Source of the DNA: a virus
Length of the DNA: 20,158 bases
IMG/VR virus record: IMGVR_UViG_3300017744_000210
Location: 1 to 20,158 of that record
Strand: one strand, 5' to 3'
Of the stretch, positions 6,743 to 15,140 are shown piece after piece. Position 1 is the stretch's first letter, and the number at the start of each line of letters is the position of its first letter. Below the pieces are notes generated by a model. That model made no database searches and was not told the DNA's origin. It saw only the letters and a program-made list of their open reading frames with translations. Position numbers and translations under genes: made by a program.

Positions 6743-9700
6743 ATGTTTAAATACTTTCCAATATTTTACTACCCAGAAGGAGAAGGATACGGTGAGCAAG
6801 GAGGTGGTCAAGAACAATCTGAAGATCAACAACAAGAAAAAACCTCATCTGGTTCTGGAGAATCATCAGGTGAAGACTCTGGCGGTGGAGCTATTGGAAC
6901 AGCTGTAAGTTACAACACGGATTCAGATATACAGTCTGATACCCCAGATATAAAAGGAGATGTAGTAGAAGGTGATGGAGAAATTAATTTAAGAGTAACT
7001 CCATATTCAGGTTTACCTTCTCAACATAGAAGAGGTCAAATGTTTGGAGCACCTCCACCTCCAGGATTAGCTAAGCATATACAACTACATGCAGGACCTT
7101 ATGTTCCATCAGGTAGTTTATCAGCAGCATTTATAAGAGTACAGGTAAATGCTTATGTTACAGCAGAAGATTCAACTACAGGTGCACTTACTATAGATGC
7201 AGAGTTTGATGAAGTTGTATCTATTAGTGATGTAACACCTTCTAATTCACCCGGGGCACCATATTTTACAACAACTAGTAATAATTATGAAATAGAACCT
7301 TATAATTTAGGATCACAAGCTATACTTTCATACCAATCTTCTAATTATTTAGCTGATCCAACTTTTACAGGTTCAAAACAAATATATTTAGAATACGAAA
7401 ACCTAGGAACAGCTTTACCTTTTTGTCCATTTCAAAGAAAAATTAGAGTAACTTGGGCGGGAGGAGACTCTAGAGAGTTTGAAGTTATTTTACCAGGAAC
7501 AGCACATCTAGATCTTAGTCATGGTAGTGCTAGTCATCCTTCGTATACAAACTCAGTAAGAGCAGACGGGTGTCAAGGAGACGGAACTTCAGGACATGTG
7601 CACACATCAGTAAGTGATGTTTCTATTGGATACGCTGGAAATAATCATGATGACTACATGTATGCAGGATTTTTTAAAACAGTCAATGGTAATAATACTA
7701 CAATGCCTTCTGGTTATCATGAAAATCTTACTTGGAATAATTTTAAATACTATGACTGGGCTTTTGATTCTAATGATGGACCATTTAATTTTGGAGCAAC
7801 TGGTAATCAAGAAGACGGTTATTCAGGAGAACAATATTACAAAGGTTTTATAACAAACCTTGATGGGGATAACAATGTTACTCCAGGAACAGGTAATGTA
7901 GTTAATGCTAGTGACTATTTTAATAATAACATAAGTGGTAATGCATACGATTGGTTAGAAGGAAACTTACTACAACAGTCAATGTTAATTGGTTTTGGTA
8001 TGCCTTATATTTTTGATGCTGCTAATACTGGAGTTGGTTTTAGATTTTCAAACGTACACGTATATTCAGAAGATACTCCAGATTGTACAACAGCACCACC
8101 ACCGGGACCAACCTTTACAGTTTGTACTGATCAAGGATCTACTGATCACTGGTTATTAACAGGAGAAGATTGTAGTGGTGCTAATTTAATAACTCCAATT
8201 AATTATGTTGCAAATCCTAGTCTTGCAACCTTTGTAACACAAAATCATCCAAATACATGTTGTACAGATTGTAATGGGCTATCCCTATCTGCAATAGCTG
8301 TAGATGCAACAACACAAGGAGGAAGTGACGGAATAATAGAGGTTACAGTTTTAGATGGAGGATTTTCAGGAGGAATAGGAACAGCTACTGGAAACGAAAC
8401 AGGTAATGGTAGATATGCATGGACAATTCAAGCATTAAATGCTACTAGCATTGGAGGTTTAGGTACTGGCTCAATGTCAAGTCCAGTTGTTTTAGGGTAT
8501 GGATACGCAACTCATCCATTAGGAGGTCAAGATTATGTTAATACTTTTACATTTGGATTTCAAGAAGACTTAGCTCAAGATGCAGTTACTACAACACAAA
8601 GTTCAGCATTTGCAGGTCTTACAGCTTTGCAAGTTACTGCTAATAGTGTTACATCAACATTAATTCCACCTAGTACAAATAATGGTACTTTTACTACAGG
8701 TCTTATAGCAGGATGCTATAGAATATTTGTAAGAGACGAAAGTGTAAATGGAGCAAATACTACAGTTCCTTGTTACGCATACATAGATGTATGTGTACAA
8801 GATGGAGTTGGTCAAGCAGGATGTACAGATAATGATGCTAGTACAAATGATGGAGCAGCTTTAAATTATAATTCAAATGCAGTAGTAGATGATGGTTCTT
8901 GTTTATATTGTAATGCAAACAATGGAACTTTAATAAATGCTAGTTCTCAACTTGCTCCTACAGCAGGAGAAATAGCGCTAGCTAGTCTAAACTCATTTAT
9001 AGCAACACCTACACTTAGAACAAATTCAAATGATGGTGCAGTTAATATGGCTTTTATTAATCCAACTGCTTTATTTCAACCTTTTATAAATGATGTTGTA
9101 GATGCTAATGGAATGGCAAATGCACAATATACTTTACAATTTTATAACACTGGGAGTAAAGTTGATTGGGATGCTGCACAAAATAGTGCTGCTTCTAATG
9201 ATTTAACTAATTTTTCTACAGTAGGTAGTTTAATAAACAACACTAATTTAGGGTGGTCTGGACTTTGGAATACAGCTAGTATAGGTACAAATATAAATTA
9301 TGGGTATTATGCTGTAAAAGTGGCAATTATTGATCCAGATGCTACAGTAGAAGTAGAACAATGTTATCAAGTATTTTATTTTACAATACCTATAAATGTA
9401 TGTGTAGATGCAAGTGGTAATTATGCCACAGCTATTACAAATACAAATAGTCCTCCTGGTGTATTAATAATACCAGTAGCAGAAGATATTTTATGGTGGC
9501 CTAATCCGTCTATGTGTTCAATATTAAATAGTTTTTGTTGTGCTCAACCTACATTAACAAATCCATCACAGACGTGTCAAACTAATCAATTAGTAGCAGA
9601 TTTTTATTGTGATCCTGTACCAGATTTATTAACCTTTACATTAGAACATGCAGATTGGCAAGGTGTAATAACTGTAGTAAATACAAATACTTATGTGCCT

Positions 9701-11359
9701 ACTAATAATGCTGCATATCAATTTACGTATACGCAAGGACCAACATTAACTTCTACTAACTTTGTAGACGATGGTTTTTATAGAGTAGTACTAACAAGTT
9801 CATACAGTAACTCTCCAGATTGCACACAAACAAGTGCAACTGTACAAATTTCAACTGCTACATTTGGTTGTACTGATTCAACAGCTTTAAATTATGATCC
9901 ATTAGCTAATTGTAATCAAGGATGTATTTATTGTGTGTACGGATGTATGGATCCAGTTGCTATAAATTATGATCCATTAGCAACTTGTGATGATGGAAGT
10001 TGTATAGCTCCAATTCTTGGATGTACAGACCCAACTGCATTAAACTATGACCCAGCTGCTAATACTAATAATGGTTCATGTATATATGGAACATATGGAT
10101 GCACAGACCCTAATGCTTACAATTACAATGTAAATTGTGCAGGTATTACTGTAGTAGCAACTGTAGATGACGGGTGTTGTTTCTTTCCATGTAATCCTAA
10201 TAACCAAGGTAAACCAAGTTCATTTACTACAACAAATGCAACAGGAACTTGTGGAGCAAGTAATGCAGATGGAACAGTAACTGTTAGTATTGCATTTCCT
10301 GGTAGTAATATAATGGCAGGACAAACTAAAACAATAGAATATTTTACAAATGCTGGAGTATCAGTATATGCAGATCCTACTACATATTCTGCAGCTGCAA
10401 CTTCAACTTTTACACAATTAGTTTCTGGAGTATACTATTTTGTTATAACAGATAACTGGGGATGTACAGAAACACAAACTTTTTCAATTAGTAGTACAAC
10501 AGTAACATGTGGTTGTACAGATCCTAATGCTTCAAATTATGATCCAGCTGCAACACTAGATGATGGTTCATGTATTTATGGAGGATGTATAGATCCTAAT
10601 GCTTTAAACTTTAATCCAAATGCAGCGTTTGATGATGGGTCATGTAAATACCCAGCAGTAGTAAGCCCATGTATACCTAGTAATACTAACTCATTAATTA
10701 GATTATTAGAAGCATGTATAGCAAAAAATGGATTTCAGTATTACAATAAGTTAGTTACTGGTCAAGCAGATGATTGTTCTATAATGAATGCTTGGAAAGT
10801 TATTTTAATAGAGTACTTAGTAAGTAAAAGAGGAACTAAATGTATATATAATTGTGCAGACTCTTCAACTGCAAACGTGTCTAGCTTAACTACATGTTCT
10901 TCAAAGTGGATAATAGGAGGACCTAAAACAGGAGCTAACGATCAAGCATTTGCAGGATCAATTATAAATCCAGGACAAGGAACTACAATAACAGATCCAA
11001 ATTTATACTTTGTAGCTGGTAATACTTTGTATTTAGGAGATGTTATAAAAATGCCTAGTGGTAATATATATGAAGTAGTTCCACCAGCAACAAACTTTAC
11101 TGGGGCAAGTGCTAATCCTGAAACTTCTCAAGGAGCACAGTCTGGATACTGGCAGCAATGTGTATCAGGCTTACAAATAAGTTCATTCCCAAACAATGTG
11201 AACTATTTAGATAAATTTAATACATTTGTAGCTAAGTTTTGTGTAGACTGCAATATAGTAGATGAAAACGTAATTAAAAACACTAGATCTTTTCCAGCAT
11301 CAAACAGAGGTAGAACAGGTAGATTGAGTATTGATGGTATTAACGGTTTAGAAATATAA
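6743..11359 (+). CDS. giant virion appendage protein with SprB-like domains and GCTD repeats
   Basis: This 1538-residue protein lacks a signal peptide, so it is best read as a virion-borne fibre or appendage. Residues about 10-50 are a Gly/Glu/Gln/Ser linker; a beta-rich region runs to about 445. Then come several beta-sandwich modules that resemble SprB repeats (DG-x-V-x-V near the start, then G-x-Y-x-V-x-D-x-x-x-C): about 513-688, 760-887 and, clearest, 1165-1256 (DGTVTVSI; SGVYYFVITDNWGC). Interspersed are seven GCTDPxALNYDPxANxDDGSC units at 8819-8908, 9866-10192 and 10511-10651. The acidic DDGSC ends look suited to Ca2+ binding and a disulfide. The last 240 residues form a separate Cys-containing domain. 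SprB is the flavobacterial gliding adhesin, so these are host-like modules. Function is inferred as adsorption. Confidence 0.75.
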   Translation: MFKYFPIFYYPEGEGYGEQGGGQEQSEDQQQEKTSSGSGESSGEDSGGGAIGTAVSYNTDSDIQSDTPDIKGDVVEGDGEINLRVTPYSGLPSQHRRGQMFGAPPPPGLAKHIQLHAGPYVPSGSLSAAFIRVQVNAYVTAEDSTTGALTIDAEFDEVVSISDVTPSNSPGAPYFTTTSNNYEIEPYNLGSQAILSYQSSNYLADPTFTGSKQIYLEYENLGTALPFCPFQRKIRVTWAGGDSREFEVILPGTAHLDLSHGSASHPSYTNSVRADGCQGDGTSGHVHTSVSDVSIGYAGNNHDDYMYAGFFKTVNGNNTTMPSGYHENLTWNNFKYYDWAFDSNDGPFNFGATGNQEDGYSGEQYYKGFITNLDGDNNVTPGTGNVVNASDYFNNNISGNAYDWLEGNLLQQSMLIGFGMPYIFDAANTGVGFRFSNVHVYSEDTPDCTTAPPPGPTFTVCTDQGSTDHWLLTGEDCSGANLITPINYVANPSLATFVTQNHPNTCCTDCNGLSLSAIAVDATTQGGSDGIIEVTVLDGGFSGGIGTATGNETGNGRYAWTIQALNATSIGGLGTGSMSSPVVLGYGYATHPLGGQDYVNTFTFGFQEDLAQDAVTTTQSSAFAGLTALQVTANSVTSTLIPPSTNNGTFTTGLIAGCYRIFVRDESVNGANTTVPCYAYIDVCVQDGVGQAGCTDNDASTNDGAALNYNSNAVVDDGSCLYCNANNGTLINASSQLAPTAGEIALASLNSFIATPTLRTNSNDGAVNMAFINPTALFQPFINDVVDANGMANAQYTLQFYNTGSKVDWDAAQNSAASNDLTNFSTVGSLINNTNLGWSGLWNTASIGTNINYGYYAVKVAIIDPDATVEVEQCYQVFYFTIPINVCVDASGNYATAITNTNSPPGVLIIPVAEDILWWPNPSMCSILNSFCCAQPTLTNPSQTCQTNQLVADFYCDPVPDLLTFTLEHADWQGVITVVNTNTYVPTNNAAYQFTYTQGPTLTSTNFVDDGFYRVVLTSSYSNSPDCTQTSATVQISTATFGCTDSTALNYDPLANCNQGCIYCVYGCMDPVAINYDPLATCDDGSCIAPILGCTDPTALNYDPAANTNNGSCIYGTYGCTDPNAYNYNVNCAGITVVATVDDGCCFFPCNPNNQGKPSSFTTTNATGTCGASNADGTVTVSIAFPGSNIMAGQTKTIEYFTNAGVSVYADPTTYSAAATSTFTQLVSGVYYFVITDNWGCTETQTFSISSTTVTCGCTDPNASNYDPAATLDDGSCIYGGCIDPNALNFNPNAAFDDGSCKYPAVVSPCIPSNTNSLIRLLEACIAKNGFQYYNKLVTGQADDCSIMNAWKVILIEYLVSKRGTKCIYNCADSSTANVSSLTTCSSKWIIGGPKTGANDQAFAGSIINPGQGTTITDPNLYFVAGNTLYLGDVIKMPSGNIYEVVPPATNFTGASANPETSQGAQSGYWQQCVSGLQISSFPNNVNYLDKFNTFVAKFCVDCNIVDENVIKNTRSFPASNRGRTGRLSIDGINGLEI
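9866..10651 (+). repeat. GCTD coding repeats in the giant protein (two clusters)
   Basis: Units start at 9866, 9941, 10019 and 10097 (spacings 75, 78 and 78 bases), then a SprB-like domain intervenes and units resume at 10511 and 10583 (72 bases). A seventh, isolated unit is at 8819-8908. The unit starting at 10097 has an insertion and reads DDGCC instead of DDGSC. These belong to the same family as the repeats at 17214-18377. Confidence 0.85.
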
Positions 11360-11369
11360 AAAAAATAAT

Positions 11370-12815
11370 ATGGCAAAAGTAACAGACTTAGGAACCTTAG
11401 CAAAAACTAGTGTAGCGAGTACAGATTTTTTACTTGTTACAAATAGTAACTCAGGTCAATCAAAAAAATTAACAGTAGAAAGTCTATTTCCATCTGTATC
11501 TACAGCAGGAACTAGCAGTGAATCACTATATAATAGTGCAACACTAACAAATAAAAATCAAATAGCTTTTAAAGGAATAAAGAGTGGTGATACAGGTTTA
11601 TTAACTGTAGGTACAACTTCTAGTAATATTGTATTAACAGTATTAGAAGCTGGTGTAGATCTTAGTTTATGTAATAATGCTACATCTGGATTTATAAGTG
11701 GTATAGATTTTACAGGTACAGTTACAGGTGTAAATCCTGTAGTAAATGGAGGTACTGGAATATCTACAATAGCTAAAGGTGCAATGCTTTATGCAAGTGC
11801 TGAAGATACAATTGCAGCTACAGCAGCTATGTCTACAAATGGACAATTATTGATAGGTAATGCAACTACTGGATACCCATCAGTAGCAACTTTAACTGCA
11901 GGTTCTGGTATAACAATTACAAATGCAGCAGGAGCTATTACATTAGCAGCTACTATTACAAATGCAGAAGCAAACATAGATATGCGTAATGCAGCTAATA
12001 ATGCTACATATAATGTAGATTTAGTTGGAGGAACAGCATTTATTTCTGGAGATGGAACAGCAGAAGGATTAACAGTAGATAATGATGGTAAAGTATTTGT
12101 AGGACAAGGAACTCCTACTGCAGCATTTGCTGATACATTAAACATCAAAGGAGGTATTAGATTTACTAACACAGATGCCCCTACAATAAAACCTACAGCT
12201 ACTACATCTAGTACAGCTGGTCAAGCGGTAACAATTGAAGGAGGAGGAAGTGCTGGTGCAGCTGCAGGACATTTAAATTTAACAGGAGGTACAGCATCAG
12301 GAAATGGAGCTGGAGGTAATGTAGTTCTTACAGCAGGTAGAGATACTTCAGGAAGTTCAGACGGAACAATTCAATTAAAAACATATACAAGTGGTACAGC
12401 TACTGCAGGATTAAGTGTTGCAGCTGAGGGACAAAACGTATCAATTGATACAGGTAACTTAGTTATTACCCAAGCAGCTAAAGGTCTTGTACATACAGGT
12501 ACAGGAACAGTTACACAAGAATCAAACCACGCAACAGGAGTTACAATTAATGCAACTTCTGGTAGAATAACATTAGCGGCATCAGCGCTAGCTGCAGCAA
12601 CTAATGCAGAATTTACTGTAACGAATAGTACAGTAACTGCTAACTCAATTATTATGTTAACAGTGCAAGATGAGAATACAACTAATAATGCACAATTAAC
12701 TGCGTGTACACACACAATAGCGAGTGGTAGTTTTAAAATATCGTTACATAATCCAGCGGCTACTGGAGCAACATCAGCCACAAGTAGTAAAATTCACTTT
12801 TTAGTGATTAATTAA
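11370..12815 (+). CDS. tail-fibre protein
   Basis: The 481-residue product has the composition of a phage fibre: very high Thr, Gly, Ala, Ser and Asn, few charged residues and many short beta-strand and turn patterns (GTGISTI, AGSGITITNAAGAITL). The first about 45 residues, with DLGTLAK, TDFLLVTNS and SKKLTVESLF, look like the conserved virion-attachment segment that begins many marine phage fibres. Residues about 285-330 are a Gly/Ala-rich shaft, and the C-terminus (about 385-481) should be the receptor-binding tip. It follows the giant appendage gene by 10 bases. Another fibre gene starts at 19783, so the phage probably carries more than one fibre type. Confidence 0.75.
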   Translation: MAKVTDLGTLAKTSVASTDFLLVTNSNSGQSKKLTVESLFPSVSTAGTSSESLYNSATLTNKNQIAFKGIKSGDTGLLTVGTTSSNIVLTVLEAGVDLSLCNNATSGFISGIDFTGTVTGVNPVVNGGTGISTIAKGAMLYASAEDTIAATAAMSTNGQLLIGNATTGYPSVATLTAGSGITITNAAGAITLAATITNAEANIDMRNAANNATYNVDLVGGTAFISGDGTAEGLTVDNDGKVFVGQGTPTAAFADTLNIKGGIRFTNTDAPTIKPTATTSSTAGQAVTIEGGGSAGAAAGHLNLTGGTASGNGAGGNVVLTAGRDTSGSSDGTIQLKTYTSGTATAGLSVAAEGQNVSIDTGNLVITQAAKGLVHTGTGTVTQESNHATGVTINATSGRITLAASALAAATNAEFTVTNSTVTANSIIMLTVQDENTTNNAQLTACTHTIASGSFKISLHNPAATGATSATSSKIHFLVIN

Positions 12816-12828
12816 TTAAATTATTAAC
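12812..12828. repeat. 17-base repeat, copy 2
   Basis: TTAATTAAATTATTAAC is identical to 2751-2767 and overlaps the stop codon of the fibre gene. Unlike copy 1 it has no hairpin beside it. A regulatory role is unproven. Confidence 0.3.
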
Positions 12829-12844
12829 CAATTCATAATAGACG

Positions 12845-13255
12845 ATGAAAACAATTAAAGCAAAAAACGGAGAGTGGGTAAATTTATCAAACCACTTACC
12901 AAAATTAACAAAAGTAGAAAGTAAACAATTTGCAATAGCAGTTGCAGATAACATTTTAAAATTAAGAGAAGCTCTAAAACATTTAGATGGAATCTTAATA
13001 GCAACTCCAGAGTTTGCGGAGCTAGCTGCAAAAATGAGAGTTTATGAAAACAAGACGGATAAAAAATCTTTAGCAGCAATAGAAAAATTAAAAAAAGCTA
13101 ATGCTGAAGTAATAGAAGCTAGAGAAAAGCAAATTGATGATGTTAATTTAGTATTAGCAGAAGACTTTGAAATAGAAATAACACCTATTACTGAAGATAT
13201 GTATCCTGAAAATATAACAGCTGAACAAATAATGGGATTACAAATACTTAAATAA
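12845..13255 (+). CDS. small helical protein of unknown function
   Basis: The 136-residue product is mainly helical and charged. After a short strand (TIKAKNGEWVNLS) comes a helix pair around 25-60 (KQFAIAVADNILKLREAL, then ATPEFAELAAKM). A long Lys/Glu/Ala helix at about 72-108 should form a coiled coil, and an acidic tail ends in ENITAEQIMGL. There is no signal peptide or membrane span. It sits between the fibre gene and the outer-membrane protein gene, whose start follows its stop after one base. A fibre-assembly chaperone or other helper would fit, but I do not recognise the family and claim no function. Confidence 0.55.
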   Translation: MKTIKAKNGEWVNLSNHLPKLTKVESKQFAIAVADNILKLREALKHLDGILIATPEFAELAAKMRVYENKTDKKSLAAIEKLKKANAEVIEAREKQIDDVNLVLAEDFEIEITPITEDMYPENITAEQIMGLQILK

Positions 13256-13256
13256 A

Positions 13257-14315
13257 TTGAAAAGAAAATTATTTACATTAATATTATTAGTTATTTTAAT
13301 TTCTTGTACTGCACCAAAAAAATGTTGCGGACAAATAGATTTTAAAAAAGCTTTTAAATTTTCTACATTTTATGCATCTGTAAACGGAGGTACATCTTTA
13401 TCTGATGAAGATGTATTCTCTGTTAATACAGGAATATTGCAACAAAATGTTATTAGAACACCTTATGATTATAATCTAGCTTTAGGAGTTAGAAAAATAG
13501 CTAGGTTTGGGTATGAGAATAGAGCAAATACGTTCTATGATGGTACAGAAACTAGTTGGTCAGATGGTGCTAATGTAGGTAAGGTATCTGGTTTAGAATT
13601 TTTATTTGAAGCTAATTATAAAAGACAGCAGGGTGTAGATTATTTAGATCAACACCACTTTATTAGATTTGTAGCAGATAAGTACATATTAAAAGGAGAG
13701 TATTTAGAAGATGGGTTTGCGGATATTAAATACTTTGAAACATCTCAGAGATATAGATATAAAGTAAATAATAAAATATCTTTTAATGCTGGACTTGTAC
13801 AAAGACTATCTGAACCTTATGGGTATGATCCTTTAGCAGATTGGATGTTAGGTAATGGTAATTTACATTACACATACTTAGCAATACAAGAAGGATACTC
13901 AATTGATGTATTTAATAATGAATACAAAGACCCTCAAGGTAATATTGTTGCAACAAGTAAAGAAGTATGGGAAGAAGTAGTAATCCCAAACGTATTATAT
14001 AATTATTCAGAAAGAAAAAGAAATGAGTTAGATAATACTATACAACATTCTATAGTATTAGGATTTGATTTTTATTATTATAAGAAAAACTTTTGGGCTC
14101 ATAGTTGGGCTAATGTAATGCCTTATCATTTAGATAATGGTGAGTTTTCTTATGAAAAATACAATGATGGACAATGGCTTGATTATTCTGGAGGTTTAAT
14201 ATTTGGATACAAGTACACTAAAAATTTAGGTGCTTTTGTAGAAGGTAAATACAATAAGTATTGGAATAGAGAGTGGTACGATTTTAAATTTGGAATTAAT
14301 TATATAATATTTTAA
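13257..14315 (+). CDS. putative outer-membrane beta-barrel protein with signal peptide
   Basis: The 352-residue product starts at TTG (13257), one base after the previous stop; no nearer ATG would keep the signal peptide. Residues 1-16 form a Sec signal (MKRK then a hydrophobic core). Cleavage could be at a lipobox, LISC with Cys17, or by signal peptidase I before Gln26 (CCGQ), a common flavobacterial ending. The mature protein is rich in Tyr, Phe and Trp in alternating strands, and its last residues (FGINYIIF) form the aromatic-ending beta-signal recognised by the BAM machinery. Together these point to an outer-membrane barrel. No phage structural motif is visible. It could block adsorption of competing phages or alter permeability; both are inference. 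It overlaps the nuclease gene by one base. Confidence 0.65.
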   Translation: MKRKLFTLILLVILISCTAPKKCCGQIDFKKAFKFSTFYASVNGGTSLSDEDVFSVNTGILQQNVIRTPYDYNLALGVRKIARFGYENRANTFYDGTETSWSDGANVGKVSGLEFLFEANYKRQQGVDYLDQHHFIRFVADKYILKGEYLEDGFADIKYFETSQRYRYKVNNKISFNAGLVQRLSEPYGYDPLADWMLGNGNLHYTYLAIQEGYSIDVFNNEYKDPQGNIVATSKEVWEEVVIPNVLYNYSERKRNELDNTIQHSIVLGFDFYYYKKNFWAHSWANVMPYHLDNGEFSYEKYNDGQWLDYSGGLIFGYKYTKNLGAFVEGKYNKYWNREWYDFKFGINYIIF

Positions 14316-14668
14316 TGTATACATACGTAATAACATTAGACAGAGTTATCGATGGGGACACCATAGATGCTATGATTGATCTAGGATTTGATGTACATGT
14401 TAAAAAAAGAATTAGGTTTATGGGGATAAATACTCCAGAATCTAGAACAAGAGATTTAGAAGAAAAGAAATTAGGACTTGCGGCAAAAGCTAGAGTTGAA
14501 GAACTGCTAACAACATGTTCTTGTATTACTTTAAAATCTCACGGCTCAGGAAAGTTTGGTAGATGTTTAGGAGAACTTTTTATAGAAATAGAAAATGAAG
14601 CCGTAAATTTAAATCAATTATTAATTTCTGAAGGACACGCAGAAGCGTACTTTGGAGGAAAACGTTAA
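14315..14668 (+). CDS. staphylococcal-type nuclease (SNase/thermonuclease fold)
   Basis: This 117-residue protein is a compact SNase domain that would hydrolyse DNA or RNA with Ca2+. The motifs are in order: RVIDGDTID (Asp13, Asp15; matching Asp19 and Asp21 of staphylococcal nuclease), RIRFMGINTPE (Arg34 and Glu42, matching catalytic Arg35 and Glu43) and GKFGRCLGE (Arg83, matching Arg87). Position 39 is Asn where the reference enzyme has Asp40, a metal ligand. There is no signal peptide, so it acts in the infected cell's cytoplasm or is packaged. It starts on the last base of the upstream stop codon, so the two are translationally coupled. Likely roles are host DNA breakdown or nucleotide scavenging. 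Confidence 0.88.
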   Translation: MYTYVITLDRVIDGDTIDAMIDLGFDVHVKKRIRFMGINTPESRTRDLEEKKLGLAAKARVEELLTTCSCITLKSHGSGKFGRCLGELFIEIENEAVNLNQLLISEGHAEAYFGGKR

Positions 14669-14671
14669 AAT

Positions 14672-14851
14672 ATGAATTTTATAAATAGCTGGAATGCTGG
14701 AAACAAAAAAGAAAAATACGAAATTAACTTTAGAGTAGGTACATTAACTATTCTTGAAATTTCATTTTGCCCTTGTGAAATGTGTGAAAACGATGAATCA
14801 AGTTGTGCAAAATTTAGATTTATGATGTTTAACCTTGGATTTGAACTATAG
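14672..14851 (+). CDS. 59-residue CxCxxC protein
   Basis: A short complete gene fills the gap between the nuclease and the holin-like gene, starting three bases after the upstream stop and ending seven bases before the next ATG. The product begins MNFINSWNAG, contains strand-like stretches (YEINFRVGTLTILEISF) and a CPCEMC motif at residues 33-38 with a further Cys at 45, spacing that could hold a zinc ion. The C-terminus is hydrophobic (RFMMFNLGFEL). There is no signal peptide. Tight packing in the operon and a clean open frame argue that it is real. I cannot assign a function. Confidence 0.6.
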   Translation: MNFINSWNAGNKKEKYEINFRVGTLTILEISFCPCEMCENDESSCAKFRFMMFNLGFEL

Positions 14852-14858
14852 TTGAATT

Positions 14859-15140
14859 ATGGCAAAAGAACTAAGCGAAGATACAGCTGTACAATTAAGT
14901 CTAAAAACATTAGGAGGGGTGGCCTTTTTGATAGCTACCTTAGTTGGTATGTGGTTTACATTACAGGCAGATATAAACGAAGCAAAAGAACTACCGGTTC
15001 CTCCGGATCCTGAAGTTTCACGTATGGAGTTTGATATGAAAGACCAAATGATACGTAATACTATTATAACTACACAAAAAGATGTAGAAGAAATAAAAGG
15101 TACTCTTGAGAAAATAGAAGATAAATTATACAATAGATAA
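14859..15140 (+). CDS. one-TM coiled-coil membrane protein (holin-like candidate)
   Basis: The 93-residue product has one strong membrane segment at about 17-38 (GGVAFLIATLVGMWFTLQ) after a short hydrophilic N-terminus. A proline-containing hinge follows (ELPVPPDPE, about 44-52), then a charged C-terminal helix (about 55-93) likely to be a coiled coil. This layout is common among small phage inner-membrane proteins, including some holins and antiholins, but it has no diagnostic motif. The DUF5675 gene downstream would supply a possible lysis partner. An envelope tether for the exported proteins next to it is an alternative. Its stop shares one base with the next start (TAATG), indicating translational coupling to the thioredoxin-like gene. 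Confidence 0.6.
   Translation: MAKELSEDTAVQLSLKTLGGVAFLIATLVGMWFTLQADINEAKELPVPPDPEVSRMEFDMKDQMIRNTIITTQKDVEEIKGTLEKIEDKLYNR

Noticed and set aside
7614-7853. 79-residue + strand frame inside the giant appendage gene
   Set aside because: Met/Leu-rich out-of-frame reading with no leader; contained in a much better supported gene.
11789-12781. Two minus-strand frames of 127 and 136 residues opposite the fibre gene
   Set aside because: Both are hydrophobic Ala/Val shadows of Thr/Ala/Gly-rich fibre codons; all real genes here are on the + strand.
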